This document shows, one piece after another, positions 5,815-11,980 of a DNA stretch of 13,103 nucleotides; the stretch's first letter is position 1, and each line of letters starts with the position of its first letter. The notes under the pieces are model-generated. The model did not search any database. It saw nothing but the letters and a program-made list of their open reading frames with translations, and was not told where the DNA came from. Source of the stretch: Actinomycetes bacterium (lineage in GTDB: Bacteria > Actinomycetota > Acidimicrobiia > Acidimicrobiales > RAAP-2); contig JAJYDR010000063.1 of NCBI GenBank assembly GCA_021777285.1, forward strand, positions 1-13,103, in the 5' to 3' direction. The translations under genes were made by a program, and so were the position numbers.

Positions 5815-7425
5815 ATGGCCTACGTCGTCGCGCTCGTGAGCGCGTGGCTCGCCCTCGTCGCGCTGACCGCGCTTCGACCCCGGCGGCGCGGGGTGCTGGC
5901 CGCCCTCAGCTACCCCGTCGGGTGGGTCGCCGGTGAGCTGCCGACCCAGGCGATCACGGTGGAGCTGGCGCTACTCGGACTGCTCGCGTGGTGGGGCTGG
6001 CCCGTCGGCTGGATCGACCCGGTCGTGCTGGTGCTCGCCGCCGTTGTCGTCGCGGGCAACCTCGCGCTCTTTACGGCGTCGTTTCGCGCGCGCCGCGTGG
6101 TCGCGACCGCCATGGCCGCGGCGCCCGACCGACCACTGGTCATCGGCGGCCCCGGCGAGGACGTCTACGGGCGCTGGTGGCGCACGGCCCTGAAGCTGCC
6201 CGTGCACCCCCGGGGTCTCATCGTCACGAAGAACGTCCCCTACGGCCCCGAGCCGCGACACCGCCTCGACGTCTGGCGCACGCGCGAGGACCTCGCGGGG
6301 GCCCCGGTCATCTTCTACCTGCACGGTGGGGCCTGGACCTTCGGCGACAAGCGCGAGCAGGGTCGCCCGATGCTCCACGAGTTCGCCGCGCGCGGCTGGA
6401 TCGTGGTGGCGGCGAACTACCGCCTCGCCCCGCGTGACCCGTGGCCGGCCCAGATCGAGGACGTGCTGCGCACCCTCGCCTGGGTGAAGCGCGGGGTCGC
6501 CGCCTACGGCGGGGACCCCGACCGGGTCGTCGTCGCGGGTGGGTCGGCCGGGGGACACCTGGCCGCCCTCGCCGCACTCGCCGGTGACGACGCGACCTGG
6601 CGCACCCCGGACACGCGTGACCTGGACCTCTCGGTGCGCGGCTGTCTCTCCTTCTACGGCGTGCTCGAGATGACCGGGGACGAGGACCACTGGCGGGGCC
6701 TCGGGCTGGGGCTTCGCCGCCTGCTCGAGCACCGGGTCGTCCAGATGCCCTTTACGGGCAACGAGGCCCTCTATCAGTCACTGAGCCCCCTGCACCGGCT
6801 TCACGCCGGAGCACCACCATTCTTCGTCGTCCAGGGGGTCACCGACACGCTGGTGGACGTCCAGGTGGCGCGCAACTTCGTTGCCACGTTTCGCACGCGT
6901 TGCCCGGCACCGATCTACTACGTGGAGCTGCCCCTCACCCAGCACGCCTTTGACCTCACGGCGAGTCCGCGCACCTCGGCGACGACGCGCGCCGCAATCG
7001 CCTTCGCCGAGTCGGTGACGGCGCCGCGACCACCCCTCGAGACCTGGCTCGACGTCTATCGCGTGCCACCGACCGAGCTCGTCGTCATCTCGGGTGAGGG
7101 CGAGTTCGACGCCCGCGTTTACGCAGACTCCGTCGGGCCCTTCTTCGTCGTCACGAGTGACAACCCCGGCTCGGTGGTGCGTTCTCGCGTGCTGAACGAG
7201 GCGGACCGGGCCGACTTCGCGGCCCGGCTCGCCGGGTTCGGGATCGCGGTGACGCTCACGCGCGCGAGCGACCCGCGCGGGATGCACCCCGACGAAGTGG
7301 GCTACGTCGTCGCCGACCGGTCGCTCGCGTTGGGCTTCGCCCGACGGTACAGCCAACTGGCGATCTATGAGGTCACCGAGACTGGCGTCGCGGTGCTCGA
7401 CGCACGCGACGGCGCACGTCGTTAG
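5815..7425 (+). CDS. Membrane-anchored alpha/beta hydrolase (esterase/lipase-like) fused to DUF3293-like domain
   Basis: The protein has 536 residues. The N-terminus has hydrophobic segments at about 3-20, 27-40, 46-64 and 67-88, so the enzyme is probably membrane-bound. The hydrolase domain (about 130-400) shows the HGGAW oxyanion motif of the hormone-sensitive lipase/carboxylesterase group (170-174), the GGSAGG nucleophile elbow (242-247, Ser244), a candidate acid in 'GVTDTLVD' (Asp344 or Asp348) and 'QHAFD' (His377): a complete Ser-Asp-His set. Residues about 418-528 ('FFVVTSDNPGS', 'HPDEVGYVV', 'ARRYSQLAIYEV') resemble DUF3293, normally a separate small protein of unknown function. Frame upstream of 5815 is also open, but the ATG is favoured by the promoter-like element 5 nt before it and by the hydrophobic N-terminus. 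The natural substrate is unknown. Confidence 0.85.
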   Translation: MAYVVALVSAWLALVALTALRPRRRGVLAALSYPVGWVAGELPTQAITVELALLGLLAWWGWPVGWIDPVVLVLAAVVVAGNLALFTASFRARRVVATAMAAAPDRPLVIGGPGEDVYGRWWRTALKLPVHPRGLIVTKNVPYGPEPRHRLDVWRTREDLAGAPVIFYLHGGAWTFGDKREQGRPMLHEFAARGWIVVAANYRLAPRDPWPAQIEDVLRTLAWVKRGVAAYGGDPDRVVVAGGSAGGHLAALAALAGDDATWRTPDTRDLDLSVRGCLSFYGVLEMTGDEDHWRGLGLGLRRLLEHRVVQMPFTGNEALYQSLSPLHRLHAGAPPFFVVQGVTDTLVDVQVARNFVATFRTRCPAPIYYVELPLTQHAFDLTASPRTSATTRAAIAFAESVTAPRPPLETWLDVYRVPPTELVVISGEGEFDARVYADSVGPFFVVTSDNPGSVVRSRVLNEADRADFAARLAGFGIAVTLTRASDPRGMHPDEVGYVVADRSLALGFARRYSQLAIYEVTETGVAVLDARDGARR

Positions 7426-7446
7426 GCGCGCAAGAAGATCCGCGGC

Positions 7447-7851
7447 TCAACAGTTCGCTTTCGGGCTTCGGTACAGCCTGGCACTCGTTGCGCGAACAGT
7501 GCGGGTGGACGTCTCACGTTCGCTCGCAGCTTGCGAGACGCCGGGTCGTCGAGGTCGCGCCGATACGAGTGTCGTGATGGCGTCGAGCGATGAACCAAGA
7601 TGGTCACGCTCGAGCTCGAGGACATATCGGGCTTGGAGGTTGATCCAGAACCGCTCGCTCGTGGCAAAGAACCGCGCGAGCCGCAAGGCGGTATCCGCAC
7701 TGATTCGACGTTTGCCGTGGACAATCTCGTTGATCCGACGGGGTGGGATCCCGATCGAGACCGCGAGGCGATGCTGCGTAACGCCGAGTGGCTCGAGGAG
7801 GTCTAACAGCAGGACTTCGCCCGGGTGTATCGGTGCACTGGTGGTTCCCAT
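7447..7851 (-). CDS. higA: HigA-family antitoxin (XRE-type HTH) with unusual C-terminal extension
   Basis: Residues 8-85 match HigA addiction-module antitoxins closely: 'IHPGEVLL' at 8-15, then 'PLGVTQHRLAVSIGIPPRRI' (21-40) and 'NEIVHGKRRISADTALRLARFF' across 41-62, then 'FWINLQARYVLELERDHL'. The helix-turn-helix is about 25-47. Typical relatives end near residue 95-100; this one runs to 134 with an Arg/Ser/Thr-rich tail, which could be a lost stop codon or a frameshift. Known HigA proteins bind HigB and repress their own operon. Here the toxin gene that should precede it is reduced to a 22-codon remnant ending 11 bp upstream. The antitoxin may now be an orphan or serve as a regulator. The gene converges with the hydrolase gene (21-bp gap). 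Confidence 0.8.
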   Translation of the reverse strand: MGTTSAPIHPGEVLLLDLLEPLGVTQHRLAVSIGIPPRRINEIVHGKRRISADTALRLARFFATSERFWINLQARYVLELERDHLGSSLDAITTLVSARPRRPGVSQAASERETSTRTVRATSARLYRSPKANC

Positions 7852-7862
7852 CGCAACGCCGC

Positions 7863-7931
7863 TCAGTGATACTCGGTGATCGTGACAGCGTCAGGTCCTG
7901 TCGCTCTCACATCGAGATGTCGACCCGTCAT
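7863..7931 (-). pseudogene. HigB toxin C-terminal remnant (22 codons)
   Basis: Read on the minus strand, a short frame from an ATG (7929-7931) to a TGA (7863-7865) ends in '...GPDAVTITEYH'. That strongly resembles the C-terminus of HigB/RelE-type toxins, which commonly ends '...DVEIVDYH'. Its stop lies 11 bp before the higA ATG, the place where an intact higB would end. The ATG overlaps the TGA of the ATPase gene as ATGA, so it could in principle still be translated by coupling. The catalytic part of the toxin is absent. It is best read as the 3' scar of a replaced or deleted higB. Confidence 0.6.
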
Positions 7932-9196
7932 GGTCCGAGCATCCCGAGTGGCACCACGTACACACCGTCTGGGCGACGGTACGCGTAGTCAGTTGCCGTG
8001 ACCACCAGCAGGGCGGACGCCGGCGTTCCGAGACGGGTCTCGCTGACTTTGAGCAGGCTCGCAGCAGCCTCATCGATCTGCTGTGAACCGAGTCTTACCT
8101 CGATGCCAATCCAACTGCCATCATCGAGCCCCTCAACGATCAGATCAACCTCGAGTTGACCTTCGTGTTCACGGTAGTGATAGACAGACGCTCGACTGGC
8201 GTTGGCGTAGACGCGCACATCACGGGTGACGAGGGACTCGAAAAGAAAGCCCAGGGTGCTCAGATCGGCCACGAGCCGCGTTGGGTCACACCCCATCAAC
8301 GATGCGGCCAGCGAGGGATCCACGAGATGGCGCTTCTCAGTCTTACCCAGCCGAGCCTTCGACCGCAGCGATACGTTCCACGCTTCGACATCGTCAATGA
8401 TCCACATCCGACGCAGTACGTCAGCGTAGGCCGCGGCCGCGAGGCGTCCGGGCGCGGGGTTCTCGTCATCGGTGTCGGCGGCACGCGCGATGACGCTGCT
8501 CAACGGTACGGGATGTGCGCTGAGCTGCGCGTACGCCAGCAGGAAACGTCGCACTCGACGGGGATCGTGGCGGACTTCGGAGACCGCGCTCATGTCGTGA
8601 TGAACCACGGTGCTGAGGTAGCTCTCGAGAAAGTGCCGCGCGTCGGCGACGGTCGCGTCGAGGAGGCCCGGCCAGCCACCGATGACAATTCGATGCACGT
8701 AGTCGAGCAGCGCCAGTTCGCAGTGCCCGGACTCGAGATCTTGTGTTCCCGAAAGTAGCGATCCGAGCGAGACGACCCCCGAGGACCACCCCTGCTCGAA
8801 GAGGGACATCGGTCGCATGAGGATCGGTGCGATTCGACCCGATCCCGCGTGTCGAGCATCATCTCGTGGTAGCGAGGCTGATCCGGTCAGGATGAACTGG
8901 CCTCGTTCACCCCGGTCGTCGATCGCTCGTCGCACCACATTCCACAGATCTGGCTCCAGCTGCCACTCGTCGATGAGCAGGGGAGTCTTCGTGTGTGCCT
9001 GGAGGAGGAGCCTCGGATCGACCTGGGCTAGCGCCCTCGCCTCACGATCAACGTCGAGCAGAATCTCGTCAGCGGCCATCTGCCGGGCGGTAGCCGTTTT
9101 CCCACAGGCGCGGGCACCTTCTATGGCGCAAGCGCCCAGAGCGGCGAGTCCATCACGTAACTCGTCGTCAACCAGCCGTGGTCGATACGTCTTCAT
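7928..9196 (-). CDS. AAA family ATPase with DUF4143-type C-terminal domain
   Basis: The protein has 422 residues, usual for this family. Walker A is 'GARACGKT' (27-34), Walker B 'LLIDE' (73-77), and a sensor-like 'LTGSAS' follows (103-108). The middle region ('DYVHRIVIGGWPG', 165-177) and C-terminus match DUF4143. A nuclease-like strand pair follows, 'LEVDLIVE' (348-355) and 'IGIEVRLGS' (363-371), where relatives usually have E-x-K; here the lysine is arginine. The biological role of these abundant ATPases is unsettled; several have been discussed as defence- or toxin-antitoxin-associated. The gene sits where higB is expected in a higBA operon and ends in an ATGA overlap with the HigB remnant. 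It looks less GC-rich than its flanks and lacks the leaderless start pattern of neighbouring genes, both consistent with acquisition by transfer. Confidence 0.85.
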   Translation of the reverse strand: MKTYRPRLVDDELRDGLAALGACAIEGARACGKTATARQMAADEILLDVDREARALAQVDPRLLLQAHTKTPLLIDEWQLEPDLWNVVRRAIDDRGERGQFILTGSASLPRDDARHAGSGRIAPILMRPMSLFEQGWSSGVVSLGSLLSGTQDLESGHCELALLDYVHRIVIGGWPGLLDATVADARHFLESYLSTVVHHDMSAVSEVRHDPRRVRRFLLAYAQLSAHPVPLSSVIARAADTDDENPAPGRLAAAAYADVLRRMWIIDDVEAWNVSLRSKARLGKTEKRHLVDPSLAASLMGCDPTRLVADLSTLGFLFESLVTRDVRVYANASRASVYHYREHEGQLEVDLIVEGLDDGSWIGIEVRLGSQQIDEAAASLLKVSETRLGTPASALLVVTATDYAYRRPDGVYVVPLGMLGP

Positions 9197-9214
9197 CTAC
9201 GGTTCCGGATGTGA

Positions 9215-9306
9215 CATACAATATACGATAGTTAGAGCATACAATATACGGATAATCTAACATCAAAGTAACGAGACTTTCGACATACTAATTACGATAT
9301 GAGGAA
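9215..9306. repeat. Four tandem 23-bp AT-rich repeats upstream of the ATPase gene
   Basis: Units start at 9215, 9238, 9261 and 9284, an exact 23-bp step. Units 1 and 2 share CATACAATATACG; unit 4 has CATACTAATTACGATA; unit 3 is degenerate (CATCAAAGTAACGAGA). All four keep CAT at positions 1-3 and ACG at 11-13. The block starts 18 bp before the ATPase ATG and is far more AT-rich than the surroundings. It is a likely operator or iteron-like binding array and probably overlaps the promoter of the ATPase-higA unit. I cannot pick one -10/-35 pair with confidence. Confidence 0.7.
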
Positions 9307-9375
9307 GCGCTACGGATCCACGGGTGCCAGCGACCTCGTCACGGAGGACCCTAGGATCAGTTCGTCGTGCGCGGA

Positions 9376-11943
9376 TCACTCAGCGGCGAGCTCGACCTCG
9401 ACCTCGAGTTCGTCACCCTCTCGGTAGGTGAAGGCGGCGACCGATCCCGCGGCCGCGAGGTCCCAACTCGCCGCGGCGATCGCGGCGATGGTGGCTGACG
9501 GCGCGGTGATCGCGACCGTGGCGACCGCGGCACGTTGGGAGACCTTGGCCGTGGACTTGGCCCGGCGGATCGCCTCGAGGACCGCCGCGACCGGGGTCAC
9601 GATCGAGCCGGGCTCGTCGAGCGGCTCGTGAGTGAACTCAAATGCGCTCGGCCAGGGCGCGGCGTGCACGGAACCCTCGTGCCACCAGCGCCAGGCCTCC
9701 TCGGTCGCAAAGGGGATGAACGGGGCGAGCAGGCGCGTGAGTGTCGAGAGGGCTGCCTCCAGTGCGGCGCGCGCCGAACGGGTGGCGGCAAGATCGGGAT
9801 CGCCGTAGGCGCGGAGCTTCACGAGCTCGACGTAGTCGTCACAGAAGGCCCAGAAGAAGGACTCCGTGCGCTCGAGGGCGCGCGCGGCGTCGTAGGACTC
9901 GAAGGAGGCCGTCACCTCGGCGACGAGCTGGGTGAGCTGGCTGAGTAGGTCCCGGTCGAGGGGCTCGACCACCTCGTTCGTCGAGGTCGTCCCCTCGAGG
10001 CGTCCGAGGACGAACTTGGTGACGTTGAGCACCTTCACCGCGAGGCGCCGCCCGATCTTCATCTGGGCCTCGTCGATGGCCGTATCCGCGCCGGGGCGAC
10101 CATTGGCCGCCCAGTAGCGCAGTGCGTCGGCGCCGTGGGCTTCGAGCAAGGGCATCGGGGTCACGACGTTGCCAACGGACTTGCTCATCTTCTTGCGGTC
10201 CGGGTCGAGGATCCACCCCGAGATCGCCGCGTGGCTCCAGGGCAGGCAGTGGTGCTGGAAGTGACTGCGCACCACCGTCGAGAAGAGCCAGGTGCGGATG
10301 ATGTCGTGACCCTGGGGGCGCAGGTCCATCGGAAAGACCCGATCGAAGAGGTCGGTGCCCCACTGGCCCGCAATCTGGGGCGAGAGCGAGCTCGTCGCCC
10401 AGGTGTCCATGACGTCGGGGTCGCCGACGAAGCCGTTCGCCTGGTCGCGCTGGTCCGCGGAAAAGCCCGGTGGGGTGTCCGAGGAGGGGTCGATCGGCAG
10501 CTCGGCGATGCTCGGGGTGATCGGGTGGTCGTAGTCGACGACGCCGTTCGCGTCGAGCGGGTACCAGACGGGAAAGGGCACCCCGAAGAATCGCTGGCGC
10601 GAGATGTTCCAGTCGACGTTGAGGCCCTCCACCCAGCTGGCGTAGCGGTGCTTCATGTAGTCGGGGTGCCAGGTCAGCTCCTCGCCGCGCGCGAGCAGGG
10701 CCGCGCGGTGCTCGAGGGTGGAAACGAACCACTGGCGCGAGGTTACGATCTCGAGGGGCCGCTCGCCCTTCTCGTAGAACTTGACGGGGTGGGTGATCGC
10801 GCGGGGCTCGCCGAGTAGCGCACCGGTCTCACGCAGCGCGTCAACGACGCTCGCGCGCACCTGGTTGACGGTCTTGCCCGCGAGCTCGTCGTAACGGGCC
10901 TGGGCCGTCTCGGGGTCGAGTGAGGGGAAGTCCTCGCTCGAAAAGTCCGCCGGCAGGAACCGGCCGTCGCGCCCGATCAGCGCGCGCGTCGCGAGCTCGA
11001 GCTCGCGCCACCACGTGACGTCTGTCAGGTCGCCGAAGGTGCAGACCATCGCCGCACCCGTCCCCTTCTCGGGGTCGGCGAGCTCGTGGGCGACGATCGG
11101 CACGGGGACACTGAAGAGCGGGGTGATCGCCGTCGTGCCGACGAGGTGGCGGTAGCGCTCATCGTCGGGGTGGGTCACGATCGCGACGCAGCTCGCGATC
11201 AGCTCGGGCCGGGTGGTCTCGATCTCGATCGTGGCGCCACCCTCGAGATCGAAGGCGACGTGGTGATACGAGCCGGGGCGCTCGCGGTCCTCGAGCTCGG
11301 CCTGGGAGACGGCGGTTCGAAAGTCGACGTCCCAGAGGGTCGGCGCGACGCTCGAGTAGACCTCGCCGCGCTGGAGCATCTCGAGGAAGCCCCGCTGGGA
11401 GATGGCCTGGGTGGACGGCGAGATCGTCGCGTACTCGAGACTCCAGTCGATCGAGACCCCGAGGTGGCGCCAGAGGTTCTTGAAGACCTCCTCGTCGGTC
11501 GTGGTCAGGTGCTGGCAGAGCTCGACGAAGTTGCGTCGACTGATCGAGCGCTTCTCGGTGGCCTTGCCGGCGACCGGCTCGGGGACGCTGAAGTCGGGGT
11601 CGTAGGGCAGGCTCGGGTCACAGCGCACGCCGAAGTAGTTCTCGACGCGCCGCTCGGTCGGCAGTCCGTTGTCGTCCCAGCCCATCGGGTAGAAGACGTC
11701 GCGGCCCCGCATGCGCCAAAAGCGCGCCAGGAGGTCGGTGTGGGTGTAGCTGAAGACGTGACCGATGTGCAAGGAACCCGAGACCGTGGGCGGGGGGGTG
11801 TCGATTGAGAAGACGGTCTCGCGCGTGGCGTTGCGGTTAAAGCGGTAGACGCCCTCGTCCTCCCAGCGCGCCAGCCAGGCGGCTTCGAGTCCGTCGACGC
11901 TCGGGCGCTCGGGGACGGACGGAAGTTGACGGGCGTTGGACAT
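9376..11943 (-). CDS. valS: Valyl-tRNA synthetase
   Basis: The enzyme charges tRNA-Val with valine in the cytoplasm and is essential. The protein is 855 residues, within the usual range. The class I signatures are 'SGSLHIGH' (55-62) and 'KMSKS' (585-589). 'GWDDNGLPTERRVENYFGVR' (88-107) marks the subtype that differs from the E. coli-type 'TDHAGIATQ' enzymes and resembles the archaeal/Rickettsia-like group. The CP1 editing domain is present: 'ETTRPEL' and 'GTGAAMVCTFGDLTDV'. The C-terminal anticodon-binding region ('FIPFATEEAWRWWHEGSVHAAPWP') is complete, without an obvious long coiled coil. The ATG at 11943 is the only reasonable start. The gene is divergent from cysS with a 20-bp gap, and a TAAACT -10-like element lies 9 nt upstream of the ATG. 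Confidence 0.97.
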   Translation of the reverse strand: MSNARQLPSVPERPSVDGLEAAWLARWEDEGVYRFNRNATRETVFSIDTPPPTVSGSLHIGHVFSYTHTDLLARFWRMRGRDVFYPMGWDDNGLPTERRVENYFGVRCDPSLPYDPDFSVPEPVAGKATEKRSISRRNFVELCQHLTTTDEEVFKNLWRHLGVSIDWSLEYATISPSTQAISQRGFLEMLQRGEVYSSVAPTLWDVDFRTAVSQAELEDRERPGSYHHVAFDLEGGATIEIETTRPELIASCVAIVTHPDDERYRHLVGTTAITPLFSVPVPIVAHELADPEKGTGAAMVCTFGDLTDVTWWRELELATRALIGRDGRFLPADFSSEDFPSLDPETAQARYDELAGKTVNQVRASVVDALRETGALLGEPRAITHPVKFYEKGERPLEIVTSRQWFVSTLEHRAALLARGEELTWHPDYMKHRYASWVEGLNVDWNISRQRFFGVPFPVWYPLDANGVVDYDHPITPSIAELPIDPSSDTPPGFSADQRDQANGFVGDPDVMDTWATSSLSPQIAGQWGTDLFDRVFPMDLRPQGHDIIRTWLFSTVVRSHFQHHCLPWSHAAISGWILDPDRKKMSKSVGNVVTPMPLLEAHGADALRYWAANGRPGADTAIDEAQMKIGRRLAVKVLNVTKFVLGRLEGTTSTNEVVEPLDRDLLSQLTQLVAEVTASFESYDAARALERTESFFWAFCDDYVELVKLRAYGDPDLAATRSARAALEAALSTLTRLLAPFIPFATEEAWRWWHEGSVHAAPWPSAFEFTHEPLDEPGSIVTPVAAVLEAIRRAKSTAKVSQRAAVATVAITAPSATIAAIAAASWDLAAAGSVAAFTYREGDELEVEVELAAE

Positions 11944-11957
11944 TGTTGGCGTAGTTT
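11926..11957 (+). promoter_or_regulatory. Candidate cysS promoter, partly inside valS
   Basis: TAGTTT (11952-11957) is a -10-like hexamer 6 nt before the cysS GTG, predicting a leaderless transcript. TTGACG (11926-11931) is a good -35 match but the spacer is 20 bp, longer than ideal, and it lies within the 5' codons of valS on the other strand. The -10 overlaps the -10 of the divergent valS promoter. Confidence 0.45.
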
Positions 11958-11980
11958 AGAGCAGTGTTTAGCCTGTTCGA
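11953..11980 (-). promoter_or_regulatory. Candidate valS promoter, partly inside cysS
   Basis: On the minus strand TAAACT (plus 11953-11958) lies 9 nt before the valS ATG, giving a leader of only a few nucleotides. A weak TCGAAC -35 candidate (11975-11980) sits 16 bp upstream, within the first codons of cysS. The -10 shares five base pairs with the cysS -10. Confidence 0.4.

Noticed and set aside
7523..7537. CTCGCA-GCT-TGCGAG small hairpin in the higA tail region
   Set aside because: A 6-bp stem inside coding sequence with no further support; expected by chance in GC-rich DNA.
9215..9306. CRISPR array
   Set aside because: The 23-bp units are contiguous without unique spacers, and no cas genes are nearby.
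9347..9358. Imperfect palindrome GACCCTAGGATC downstream of valS as a terminator
   Set aside because: Only 10 of 12 positions are symmetric, with no loop and no T-tract; too weak to call.
7437..9377. 8-bp inverted pair GATCCGCG (7437-7444) and CGCGGATC (9370-9377) flanking the ATPase-higA island, as possible mobile element ends
   Set aside because: Only 8 bp, both overlap or touch ordinary gene ends, no transposase or target duplication is present, and such words are common in GC-rich DNA.
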